Positions 7,515 through 15,170 of a DNA stretch of 26,178 nt are shown here, piece after piece; position 1 is the first letter of the stretch; every line of letters begins with the position of its first letter. The stretch lies in contig CABUPM010000022.1 in NCBI GenBank assembly GCA_902493345.1, forward strand, positions 1 to 26,178, written 5' to 3'. The translations under genes and the position numbers were made by a program. A model generated the notes under the pieces. The model made no database searches. It saw nothing but the letters and a program-made list of their open reading frames with translations, and was not told the origin of the DNA. The DNA is from an uncultured Eubacteriales bacterium. Lineage in GTDB: Bacteria > Bacillota > Clostridia > Lachnospirales > Bianqueaceae.

Positions 7515-8759
7515 TTACTGCGGTGTCAGGCGCCGGAAAATCCGTCTGGACCACAGTGCTGTCCCCAGAGAGAGAAGGGCTGACAGCAAAAAAACCAGAG
7601 ACTCCGTCCCGCGGCAAAGCTCAAACAGGCTGCCGTACAGAGCGTTTCCAAGGGGTTGGGCGCACATGGAGAGGGTAAAGACGACGGAGAGGACCTTTCC
7701 CAGAAGCAGTTCCGGTGTCTCGGCCTGAATGTAGGACAGAATCTGAACGGTTAATAATGTAGAGAAAAAAGAGATTCCAAAACAAAACAGTGTTAGGACA
7801 GCATAGGTACATAACTTGGGGACAAAGGAACACAGGGAGAAGGCCATGGGGAAGACGCACACGGAACAGGCGATGAGCAGTGTTCCGGTACTTTGCGGGC
7901 GGAGCCGTTTGGCAAAGATTCCGGCACACACACCGCCGATCAGACCGCCTGCCGCCAGAGCCCCTTCGGTAAAGCCGTATAGCGTGCTGGACATCTCGCC
8001 GAGATCCAGCCGCTGGGTGATGATATAGGGGAGTCCGACGGAGAGCATCGAAGACAAGAACAGATTGATAGCGCATATGATGGCCAGCGCCTGGCCGATG
8101 GTCGGCTGGTCTCGGACAATGAAGCGCAGGCTGGAAGCCAGGTCCGAACGGATGGTGTTCCATAAACCGTGGACTTTGGGCGGGTGGGTCTGCGGAATAT
8201 GGATGAAAATCTCCATGACAGCGGAAGCGCCGAAGCATAGGGAGCAGACCCAGAGAAGAGGTGTCGGACCGTAGAGCCCATACAGAACGCCGCCCAAAGC
8301 GGGACCAAGGAGAGCGGAGAAGGAGCTGACGGTATTGATGATGGAATTGGCCTGCATATAACATTCTGAAGGCACCAGGAGAGGGATGCTCGCCTGAACC
8401 GAGGGTTGATAGGCGCCGGCAATGCCGTATAGAAGCATGAGGGTGATGCTCAGAAGCGTTACCAGATCGGCATGTCCCAGGAGCAGCGCGCAGATACCAA
8501 GCAGAACAGCCGTGGAAAAGTCTAGCACGACCATGATATTGCGCTTGTTGAAACGGTCCGCGATCATTCCGCCAAAGGGGGAGAGGAGAATGGAAGGGAA
8601 AAAGGCCAGAGCCGTTACTCTTCCATAGAGAGAGGAGGAAGCGGTTTGCTCCAGAAGATAGAGCGGAAGAGCGAAACGGACAGTCGCGTTGCCAAAGAGG
8701 GAGATGATCTGCCCGATGACAACCAGTGTAAAATCACGGGAAAAGAGCTTGGAACGCAT
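7515..8759 (-). CDS. MFS efflux transporter (DHA3-like)
   Basis: The 414-residue protein has about twelve hydrophobic segments. Its start, FSRDFTLVVIGQIISLFGNA, and the loop 2-3 motif PFGGMIADRFNKRNIM are typical of the MefA/EntS-like DHA3 group of proton-driven drug or macrolide/siderophore exporters. A perfect AAGGAGGT site sits 6 nt before the ATG. The upstream intergenic region contains a palindrome related to the one before the TetR gene (8783-8803 and 9535-9551), so TetR repression relieved by an exported ligand is likely. The exported substrate is unknown. Confidence 0.85.
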   Translation of the reverse strand: MRSKLFSRDFTLVVIGQIISLFGNATVRFALPLYLLEQTASSSLYGRVTALAFFPSILLSPFGGMIADRFNKRNIMVVLDFSTAVLLGICALLLGHADLVTLLSITLMLLYGIAGAYQPSVQASIPLLVPSECYMQANSIINTVSSFSALLGPALGGVLYGLYGPTPLLWVCSLCFGASAVMEIFIHIPQTHPPKVHGLWNTIRSDLASSLRFIVRDQPTIGQALAIICAINLFLSSMLSVGLPYIITQRLDLGEMSSTLYGFTEGALAAGGLIGGVCAGIFAKRLRPQSTGTLLIACSVCVFPMAFSLCSFVPKLCTYAVLTLFCFGISFFSTLLTVQILSYIQAETPELLLGKVLSVVFTLSMCAQPLGNALYGSLFELCRGTESLVFLLSALLSLGTALWSRRIFRRLTPQ

Positions 8760-8782
8760 GGGGAAACCTCCTTGTTCAATTT

Positions 8783-8803
8783 ACATACCGACCGACGGTA
8801 TGT
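8783..8803 (-). promoter_or_regulatory. TetR operator upstream of the MFS gene
   Basis: Palindrome with arms ACATACCG and CGGTATGT around a 5-bp centre. The same ATACC/GGTAT half-sites occur in the TetR promoter. It lies 24 bp before the MFS start. I see no clear -35/-10 pair around it. Confidence 0.7.
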
Positions 8804-8810
8804 ATCATGG

Positions 8811-8840
8811 GAAAATAAAGCTGCCTTTTAGGATAGGCAG
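8811..8840 (-). terminator. intrinsic terminator after the TetR gene
   Basis: On the minus strand, stem CTGCCT/AGGCAG (8835-8840 with 8821-8826) is followed by CTTTATTTTC. It begins 1 nt after the tetR stop, so the MFS gene probably has its own operator-controlled start. Confidence 0.55.
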
Positions 8841-8841
8841 T

Positions 8842-9492
8842 TTATTTCCGATTGTAATACGATGCAGTCAGAGTGCACAGCCGCTCAATGATCGTGTCAT
8901 CGATGATATCCAGACCGAGCCCGCGCAGGGCCTGCGCCAATACGATGAGTTTGCGGCGGCACTCCTCCGTGGAGCTGGGAAAGACCATGGGATTGATCCA
9001 TACATTGAAGTCCAGCAGGATGAGCTGGGCGAGTTCCTCCGGATATTCGGCTTGAATGGAACCGTCCCGGATCCCCTCCTTCAATATGGGGAGAAGATAT
9101 TTGGGAGCGGTCACGGTCACGGCGTTTTGCAGGATGCTCAGAAGGAGCTGCGGATTGCTGGTCGTCGGCGCGATACTGAACAGATTGTCCTGGGAGGAGC
9201 GGAATAGAGAATCCCGAAAAATGGCCTTGAGCTTTTCCAGTCCGTTCAGATCCTTGCGTGCCAGGATATGATCAAAAAGCTGTTCGCTGTCCGCGGTCAT
9301 CCGATCCGCTACGGCGATCCAGATCTCTTCTTTGGATTTGAAATGATGGTAGATCGCACCCTTGCTCAGGCCTCCCAGATGGTCTACGATATCCTGGATG
9401 GAAGTCTGATTGTAGCCCTTTTCTAAAAAGAGCCTGGATGCGACGTCTACAATCCGGCTGACGGTCTCTTCCGGATGCTTGTTGCGTGCCAA
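8842..9492 (-). CDS. TetR/AcrR-family repressor
   Basis: I place the start at a TTG (9490-9492, MARNKHPEET) because an AAGGAGGGG site lies 6 nt upstream. A longer in-frame ORF begins at 9558 but would overlap the promoter. The 216-residue protein has the TetR DNA-binding domain (RIVDVASRLFLEKGYNQTSIQDI, then LSKGAIYHHFKSKEEIW) and a divergent ligand domain. The promoter at 9529-9558 carries the operator palindrome in its spacer, giving autoregulation, and a matching palindrome precedes the adjacent MFS exporter. The gene probably senses the exporter's substrate. Confidence 0.9.
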   Translation of the reverse strand: MARNKHPEETVSRIVDVASRLFLEKGYNQTSIQDIVDHLGGLSKGAIYHHFKSKEEIWIAVADRMTADSEQLFDHILARKDLNGLEKLKAIFRDSLFRSSQDNLFSIAPTTSNPQLLLSILQNAVTVTAPKYLLPILKEGIRDGSIQAEYPEELAQLILLDFNVWINPMVFPSSTEECRRKLIVLAQALRGLGLDIIDDTIIERLCTLTASYYNRK

Positions 9493-9515
9493 TGGGTTCC
9501 CCTCCTTATCCTGCG

Positions 9516-9551
9516 GTTGGTATGATGCATAATAACATACCAACGGTATGT
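9516..9551 (-). promoter_or_regulatory. TetR operator cluster with three half-sites
   Basis: A palindrome at 9535-9551 (ACATACC-AAC-GGTATGT) fills the spacer of the tetR promoter. A further half-site GTTGGTATG at 9516-9524 is an exact inverted repeat of CATACCAAC at 9536-9544. This gives three alternating half-sites. Confidence 0.7.
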
Positions 9552-9558
9552 TTGTCAA
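9529..9558 (-). promoter_or_regulatory. tetR promoter
   Basis: On the minus strand, a consensus -35 TTGACA (9553-9558) and -10 TATTAT (9529-9534) are separated by 18 bp. The spacer is the operator palindrome. Confidence 0.75.
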
Positions 9559-9565
9559 CTCCTTT

Positions 9566-9594
9566 TTGCAAACAGAGAATATTTGTGGTACAAT
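9566..9594 (+). promoter_or_regulatory. promoter for the radical-SAM maturase
   Basis: -35 TTGCAA (9566-9571) and -10 TACAAT (9589-9594) with a 17-bp spacer. It is divergent from the tetR promoter, whose -35 ends 7 bp away. Confidence 0.7.
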
Positions 9595-9620
9595 ACAGTG
9601 AAAAAGGGAGGCAGAATTGT

Positions 9621-10724
9621 ATGCGGAATCTATATGTATTGGTCAAGCCAGCGTCCGGCAGCTGCAATCTTCGATGCCGGTACTGTTTCTATGCAGATGA
9701 GATGCAGCAGAGGGAGACTGCCTCATATGGAAAGATGTCGCGGGAGACGGCCGAAGCGCTGATCTCCAAGAGCCTGAATCAGGCGGACGGGCATATCACC
9801 TTTGCCTTTCAGGGCGGCGAACCGACGCTGGCGGGACTCGAGTTCTACCGCTGGTTTATGCGGCGGGTACAGGAGCTTCGTAAGCCAGGACAATCCATAC
9901 ACTATGCGATACAGACCAATGGGACGCTGTTGAATGAGGGATGGGGACAGTTTCTGCAAGAACATCGGGTTCTTGTGGGCCTTTCTCTGGACGGCCCGCG
10001 GAAGTCCCATGACTATAACAGGCGCCAGGCAGATGGCAGCGGCAGCTGGAACAAGGTTATGCAGGCCGCGGCACTCCTGCGCCGCTATCGGGTAGAATTC
10101 AATATCCTGACGGTCGTTACGCAGGGGAGCGTGTCGAGGATCGGGCAGATCTACGCGTTTTTTCGGGAAAATCAGCTGCTGTACCAGCAGTATATTCCGT
10201 GTATCGATCCGCTGAACCAGTCGGCGGCCGATTCGCTAACGCCGCAGGGGTATGGCCAGTTTCTCAAGGCACTCTTTGATCAGTGGTATGAGGATATTTC
10301 GGCAGGACGTTTTGTCTATATCCGAAGCTTTGAAAACATGGTCGGGATGCTTCGCGGACAGAGACCGGAGAGCTGCGACATGGGCGGGATCTGTAGTGTA
10401 CAGTATGTATTTGAAGCGGACGGCAGTGTATATCCCTGCGATTTTTACGCACTGGATGCCTGGAGACTCGGCAATATCCGGACGGATTCTTTTGACGATC
10501 TGGATAAAAAAAGAGAAAGCCTGGGATTTATCCAGGCTTCTATGCAGCATCCGGAGGAGTGCCGCGCGTGTACATGGTATGCATTGTGCCGCAATGGGTG
10601 CCGGCGTGACAGGATGAACGGTCAGAGCCGGTACTGCGAGGGGATCCGTGAATTTTATGCCTATGCGTATCCGAGGCTGTGCCGGTTGGCAGGGAGAGAG
10701 ATCACTTCCCAGCCTGAGCGCTGA
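9621..10724 (+). CDS. radical-SAM/SPASM anaerobic sulfatase-maturase-like enzyme
   Basis: I start at the ATG at 9621 (MRNLYVLVKPASGSCNLRC), with GGGAGG 9 nt upstream, which gives 367 residues, the usual anSME length. The radical-SAM cluster motif CNLRCRYC uses C15, C19 and C22. GGEPTL follows, and the C-terminal SPASM-type cysteines appear in CDMGGIC, YPCDFYALDA and CRACTWYALCRNGC. Known anSMEs oxidise a cysteine or serine of sulfatases to formylglycine using two auxiliary 4Fe-4S clusters. No sulfatase is in the window, so the target protein is elsewhere or is not a sulfatase. Its last 23 bases overlap the convergent oligogalacturonate-lyase gene. Confidence 0.88.
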   Translation: MRNLYVLVKPASGSCNLRCRYCFYADEMQQRETASYGKMSRETAEALISKSLNQADGHITFAFQGGEPTLAGLEFYRWFMRRVQELRKPGQSIHYAIQTNGTLLNEGWGQFLQEHRVLVGLSLDGPRKSHDYNRRQADGSGSWNKVMQAAALLRRYRVEFNILTVVTQGSVSRIGQIYAFFRENQLLYQQYIPCIDPLNQSAADSLTPQGYGQFLKALFDQWYEDISAGRFVYIRSFENMVGMLRGQRPESCDMGGICSVQYVFEADGSVYPCDFYALDAWRLGNIRTDSFDDLDKKRESLGFIQASMQHPEECRACTWYALCRNGCRRDRMNGQSRYCEGIREFYAYAYPRLCRLAGREITSQPER

Positions 10725-11970
10725 CACAATACACATTGACCTTGCGGTCCATACGGCTGTTGAAAAAGATCCGGTCGCCGGAGTGGCTGTAGATGGGGTG
10801 AGGATGCGCGTCCTGCCCCAGCCAGTCACTCTCGTGGCGGCATAGAGGAATCCAGGTCAGGGTGCCGTTTTCCCAGTCCGGAAGCACGCGGCAGATGTAT
10901 TCCGCGTCTTTTTTATGAGGATCCGGACCGTTATCCGTGCTGTTGTCACGGATTTTTTTGATTTCCCAGGGATACTTAAAGTATCCGTCGCACACGAGGT
11001 TGCCCTGATGATCCATTGTAAAGTGGCCGTACGCGTTATAATCCTCCGGCAAAGCGATCTCCCAGTAACGGCCGCTCGCAAGCTCGTATTTGCCGACCAT
11101 AGCCGGGCCATTGGCATATCCGCCGTGATAGATAATAGAAGATCCGTCGTCGCTCCACATCTCATGGCATACCCAGTCCGCGGCGCTTCTAGGATACCCG
11201 GCCGGATTCCCCAGGGTATCTGTCCCCTCAGTACGGACCCGGCGCAATGTATCCGTGTGGCGGTCATACAGCCAGATACGGCGGATTCCGCAGTCAAAAC
11301 TGGACCATTCGTGATTGTACATGATGATCTCGGAATCCAGCGGATGGAACTGCACATGCGTGATCCAGCACTTGGGGACGGTTTTTTCATATAAGAGTTC
11401 TCCGCTTTGCGTATCATACACGCAGAGATAACTGTTGAGATTCTCATCCTGCACCCGCTGATCAATATTATAGACCGGACGCTTGTCTAGCCCACTTCCC
11501 TCGGTTTCCGGATCAAAATCCAGGCAGCGTCCGTCTGTCATGGGGACGCAGAGCCGTGTTCCGTCGGCACTGACATGAGTAAAGGCAGTCATACGTCCAT
11601 CCGGAACAGTATTCAAGACAGTGATCTGACCCTGACGGTTCACTTTGCAGATTTTATCATCCTGAATATAATAGATGATTTCCCGCTGCCAATCCAGGCA
11701 TACACTGGCCTTACCAAGTCCGAGATTCTGGGTTCCGTCAAAGTAAACATAGCTTTTCAGGGTGCCGTTCTGATTCTGCGTAAGCGTCCGTTCCTGCCCC
11801 GTAAACATATCGCGCACGATGACATTGGGATGGCCGCCCTGATCGCTGATCATATAGATGCGTTCATCGCCCTGACCCAGGGAAGAGCAGGTAAAGTACA
11901 GAAGCTGTGTATTGTACTGTTGGCGGCCCTGACAGTCGCTGATCAGAATTCGTCCGTTCAGTGAATTCAT
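10702..11970 (-). CDS. ogl: oligogalacturonate lyase family protein (seven-bladed propeller)
   Basis: The 422-residue protein has no signal peptide and shows repeated beta-propeller strands. Its C-terminal segment, CRHESDWLGQDAHPHPIYS then FFNSRMDRKVNVY, matches the metal-binding active-site region of oligogalacturonate lyases (PF14583), where clustered histidines coordinate Mn. Such enzymes split unsaturated digalacturonate into deoxy-diketouronate in the cytoplasm during pectin breakdown. The start has a GAGGAGG site 6 nt away. It is the third gene of a minus-strand operon after the YczE-like and DUF3783 genes, 11 nt after the latter. Family members of related function (other uronate oligosaccharides) cannot be excluded. 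Confidence 0.78.
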   Translation of the reverse strand: MNSLNGRILISDCQGRQQYNTQLLYFTCSSLGQGDERIYMISDQGGHPNVIVRDMFTGQERTLTQNQNGTLKSYVYFDGTQNLGLGKASVCLDWQREIIYYIQDDKICKVNRQGQITVLNTVPDGRMTAFTHVSADGTRLCVPMTDGRCLDFDPETEGSGLDKRPVYNIDQRVQDENLNSYLCVYDTQSGELLYEKTVPKCWITHVQFHPLDSEIIMYNHEWSSFDCGIRRIWLYDRHTDTLRRVRTEGTDTLGNPAGYPRSAADWVCHEMWSDDGSSIIYHGGYANGPAMVGKYELASGRYWEIALPEDYNAYGHFTMDHQGNLVCDGYFKYPWEIKKIRDNSTDNGPDPHKKDAEYICRVLPDWENGTLTWIPLCRHESDWLGQDAHPHPIYSHSGDRIFFNSRMDRKVNVYCVSAQAGK

Positions 11971-11981
11971 GGGGAGCCTCC

Positions 11982-12359
11982 TCAGTTGCCGGCAAACATT
12001 TTCTGATGCTCGGCTTGCAGGTGGCGGGCCAATTCATACAGGCTCCAGCCGATATTATGCGTTGTCAGCATCGCCTTCAAAGCGATGGGAGAGATTCCGG
12101 ACTGGTTGTAGATGTCCAGGAACGTGTCCAGATCGTTCTGACTAATGCCGCACAGGACCATCAGCTCCGGAAGCGTGGACAGGGGCGGAATCGGCGAGTT
12201 GGAAGTGGCCTGGATGGGAAGTCCGGCCAGATAGCCTACATTGGAGCGGAAGTCCGCCGGCTCCAACAGACGGATCTCAAACGAAAGCCGGGAGCAGAGC
12301 TTGGAAATGGCCTCCTGCTTTGCGGTATCCGGTGTGTACAATAGAATGCGTGGATTCAT
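11982..12359 (-). CDS. DUF3783 protein
   Basis: The 125-residue protein has a variable N-terminal alpha/beta part (ILLYTPDTAKQEAISKL) and a conserved C-terminal region with PELMVLCGISQNDLDTFLD and ALKAMLTTHNIGWSLYEL, which identify DUF3783 (PF12646), a small domain widespread in Clostridia with no assigned role. Its start overlaps the stop of the YczE-like gene by 4 nt, indicating translational coupling. The downstream lyase follows after 11 nt. Confidence 0.8.
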   Translation of the reverse strand: MNPRILLYTPDTAKQEAISKLCSRLSFEIRLLEPADFRSNVGYLAGLPIQATSNSPIPPLSTLPELMVLCGISQNDLDTFLDIYNQSGISPIALKAMLTTHNIGWSLYELARHLQAEHQKMFAGN

Positions 12360-13000
12360 TTTGCAGCCTCCTTGACAGGTAAGATTTTATTGGTTAGATG
12401 TGTGTTGAAGAATTGGATAAAGGGCCCCAGACCAAAAGCGGAAGCCAGTGTCCCTAAGCCTACAATGCCTCCGGCCAGATAACAGATCAGGGCAGCCAGA
12501 GCGTCGATCAGCATTCGGCACCAGAAGTAGGAGACTTTGCAGGCATGCTCATGCAGAATCAGAGCGAGACTGTCATAGGGAGCGACGCCTACGTCGGACT
12601 GCTGATACAGCGAGAGTCCCAAACTGCAGATGATGACACCGGCCAGAACCAGCAGGATTTGCCAGCAGAACTGGGTCGGCGGAGCAAGACGCATTGTCAG
12701 GAGCTTATAGAAGAAATCCGCGAAATACCCGAGGAAAACAGCGTTAACTACTGTCCCGGCACCGATCAGTCGGCGACCCAGCCACAGCTGAATCAGGAAA
12801 AATACCGCGTTCAGAAGGACCTGAAACAGGGGGTAGGAGATCCCAAACGCGGCCGACAGTGCCATCATCATGCCGCTAAAAGGATCGTTTCCCATCTGTG
12901 AGAGCTTGAAGACGGCGACGCCAAGCCCGATGATGATGTTGCCGATCAGCATGACGCACAACCGACGTCTGCTCACCCGCGATAAATATTCTTTGATCAT
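12356..13000 (-). CDS. YczE/YyaS/YitT-family membrane protein
   Basis: The 214-residue protein has about five hydrophobic segments. MLIGNIIIGLGVAVFKLSQM, then GNDPFSGMM and QSDVGVAPYDSLALIL, fit the YczE-like group, whose repeated G(N/V)xP(F/Y)D/S motifs are typical. Function is unknown; a transport role is often suggested. The start has CGGAGGA 6 nt upstream and a promoter at 13042-13070. It leads the operon that ends in the oligogalacturonate lyase. Confidence 0.8.
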   Translation of the reverse strand: MIKEYLSRVSRRRLCVMLIGNIIIGLGVAVFKLSQMGNDPFSGMMMALSAAFGISYPLFQVLLNAVFFLIQLWLGRRLIGAGTVVNAVFLGYFADFFYKLLTMRLAPPTQFCWQILLVLAGVIICSLGLSLYQQSDVGVAPYDSLALILHEHACKVSYFWCRMLIDALAALICYLAGGIVGLGTLASAFGLGPFIQFFNTHLTNKILPVKEAAK

Positions 13001-13041
13001 GTGATTTCCTCCGAAATGTGGTTCTCAACGGGACGGTTTTT

Positions 13042-13070
13042 ATTATAGTCACATTGCGGTCATAAAGCAA
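13042..13070 (-). promoter_or_regulatory. promoter for the YczE-DUF3783-lyase operon
   Basis: On the minus strand, -35 TTGCTT (13065-13070) and -10 TATAAT (13042-13047) with a 17-bp spacer. Confidence 0.75.
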
Positions 13071-13092
13071 GCGTTTTGAAAAATCTTGCGGC

Positions 13093-13121
13093 TTGTATTT
13101 TGTATAGGGGTCTGCTATAAT
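13093..13121 (+). promoter_or_regulatory. promoter for the uxuA operon
   Basis: -35 TTGTAT (13093-13098) and -10 TATAAT (13116-13121) with a 17-bp spacer. The two divergent -35 boxes are 22 bp apart, so one regulator could control both operons. I see no clear palindrome between them. Confidence 0.75.
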
Positions 13122-13160
13122 GGAACCAAATCTACCAAGCGCAGTAAAGGAGAGAGAAAC

Positions 13161-14234
13161 ATGGAAATGACTTTAAGATGGTACGGTACCGGATTCGATA
13201 CGGTTACACTGCAGCAGATCCGACAGATTCCGGGAGTTACAGGCGTGATCACAACCCTGTATGATACGGCGCCCGGAGAGGTCTGGAGTCGGGAGAGAAT
13301 CCATGCCCTCAAGGAAGAGGTTGAGGCGGCGGGACTGCATATCTCCGGGATTGAGAGCGTGAACATTCATGACGCGATCAAGACTGGAGCACCGGAACGG
13401 GAGCAGTACATTGAGAACTACATCGAAACCCTGAAAAATCTGGGAGAAGAAGACATTCACCTGGTATGCTATAATTTTATGCCGGTCTTTGACTGGACGC
13501 GGACAGAGCTGGCACGCGTGCGCCCGGACGGATCCACGGTCCTGGCATATACGCAGGAAGCGGTTGATGCGCTGGATCCGGAGAAGATGTTCTCCTCCAT
13601 CGCGGCGGACACCAACGGAACCATTATGCCGGGCTGGGAGCCGGAGCGGATGGCCCATGTAAAAGAACTTTTTGAGATGTATAAGGAGATTGACGACGAG
13701 AAGCTGTTCGCCAATCTGAAGTATTTCCTGGAGCGCATCATGCCGGTATGCGACGCCTATGACATCAATATGGCGATTCATCCGGATGATCCGGCCTGGA
13801 GCGTATTCGGCCTGCCGCGAATTATCATCAACAAGGAAAATATCCTCCGCATGATGAAGATGGTGGACAATCCGCATAACGGCGTGACCTTCTGTTCCGG
13901 TTCCTATGGAACCAATCTGAACAATGACCTGCCGGATATGATCCGGTCGCTCAAAGGGAGAATTCATTTTGCGCATGTGCGGAATCTGAAGTTTATTACA
14001 CCGACCAACTTCGAAGAGTCCGCGCATCTATCTTCTGACGGAAGTTTTGATATATATGAGATCATGAAGGCGCTGTATGAGACCGGATTCAGCGGACCCA
14101 TCCGTCCGGACCATGGCCGGATGATCTGGGGCGAAGTCGCGATGCCGGGTTACGGACTGTATGACCGCGCGTTGGGAGCGGCGTACCTGAATGGTCTGTG
14201 GGAAGCGATTGATAAGGCGCATACGCGCGGATAA
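13161..14234 (+). CDS. uxuA: mannonate dehydratase
   Basis: I start at the ATG at 13161 (MEMTLRWYGTGFDTVTL), which has AAAGGAGAG upstream, rather than the in-frame upstream codon at 13086. The 357-residue protein shows UxuA signatures: NIHDAIKTG, HPDDPAWSVFGLPRI, TFCSGSYGTNLNNDL, HFAHVRN and the C-terminal RPDHGRMIWGE. It dehydrates D-mannonate to 2-keto-3-deoxygluconate in the glucuronate branch of hexuronate catabolism. It leads a five-gene plus-strand operon and is divergent from the oligogalacturonate-lyase operon. The rest of the pathway (isomerase, fructuronate reductase, KDG kinase and aldolase) is not in the window. Confidence 0.95.
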   Translation: MEMTLRWYGTGFDTVTLQQIRQIPGVTGVITTLYDTAPGEVWSRERIHALKEEVEAAGLHISGIESVNIHDAIKTGAPEREQYIENYIETLKNLGEEDIHLVCYNFMPVFDWTRTELARVRPDGSTVLAYTQEAVDALDPEKMFSSIAADTNGTIMPGWEPERMAHVKELFEMYKEIDDEKLFANLKYFLERIMPVCDAYDINMAIHPDDPAWSVFGLPRIIINKENILRMMKMVDNPHNGVTFCSGSYGTNLNNDLPDMIRSLKGRIHFAHVRNLKFITPTNFEESAHLSSDGSFDIYEIMKALYETGFSGPIRPDHGRMIWGEVAMPGYGLYDRALGAAYLNGLWEAIDKAHTRG

Positions 14235-14249
14235 GACAAGAAGGCGGAG

Positions 14250-15170
14250 ATGGGTTACTTCTATTTATTATGCGTGGCGCTTCTCTTCAGCTTTGGCGGA
14301 ACCTGCGTCAAGCTGATCAGTCCTTATTTCAATGCGGGATTTATCACCTTTTTTCGGTTTGTCGTAGGAGTCTTCTTTTTGCTGCTGCTCAAAGGGGTTC
14401 TGCGCAGGCGGTTTCAAAAGGATTTCTGGAAGACGGTCCGCATGGCTGGCGGCTGGATTGTTTTTGGCGCTGCGGCGAAATGGCTGGCCTATTGGACTGA
14501 AAACTATGCGCTTTCGCATGGAGTTTCCTATGGCAACATCGTCACGCAGCCGGCGCAGACGGTCTTTCTGACACTGGTCAGTATCTTTTTCTTTAAGGAA
14601 AAGATGTCGGTCAAAAAGGCAATCTGCATCCTGATGTGCATGCTGGGCGTGCTGTGTATTTCGTGGAATGGACGGCCGCTGGATGTCTTTTTTGGTGAGA
14701 ATATTCTGCTGACGGCATTGTTCTGGATCTCGGGAACACTGGCGGGAGGGCATGTGCTGGCGCAGAAGATGATCGCTGATAAGATGGATATCATTGACAG
14801 TAACCTGTCGATTTTTGCGGTATCCGCTGTATTGGCTGGATCCGTACTGATTCCGGACATTGCCGGAGGCGGCTTCCCGACAGTGGCGCCAAACGCGGCC
14901 TGCATCGCGGCGATTCTGATGTTCGGCTTTATTACAGGAATCGGGTTCTACCTCAATGCCAAGGCGATTCCGCTGGTGCCCTTTTATATGGTGCCGATTC
15001 TTCAGAGCACGATGGTGCTGTTCTCGATCACATGGGGAATTTTATTCTTCCATGAGGAGGTCAGCGTATACATCATCGTCGGCACAGTCGTTTTTGTCGC
15101 GGGACTTGTCCTGCTGCAGCTGCTTAACGCGGCGGAAAAAGATACAAAGAAGGAAGAGAATGATGGATAA
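14250..15170 (+). CDS. DMT-superfamily (EamA) transporter
   Basis: The 306-residue protein has about ten hydrophobic segments in two repeated EamA halves. The family landmarks are FSFGGTCVKLISPYFNAGFITFFRF in the first half and PFYMVPILQSTMVLFSITWGILFFHE in the second. It probably moves a small metabolite across the membrane. It starts 15 nt after uxuA and its 3' end overlaps the next gene, so it belongs to the uxuA operon. Uronate transport or export of an inhibitory intermediate are both possible; the substrate is not deducible. Confidence 0.88.
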   Translation: MGYFYLLCVALLFSFGGTCVKLISPYFNAGFITFFRFVVGVFFLLLLKGVLRRRFQKDFWKTVRMAGGWIVFGAAAKWLAYWTENYALSHGVSYGNIVTQPAQTVFLTLVSIFFFKEKMSVKKAICILMCMLGVLCISWNGRPLDVFFGENILLTALFWISGTLAGGHVLAQKMIADKMDIIDSNLSIFAVSAVLAGSVLIPDIAGGGFPTVAPNAACIAAILMFGFITGIGFYLNAKAIPLVPFYMVPILQSTMVLFSITWGILFFHEEVSVYIIVGTVVFVAGLVLLQLLNAAEKDTKKEENDG

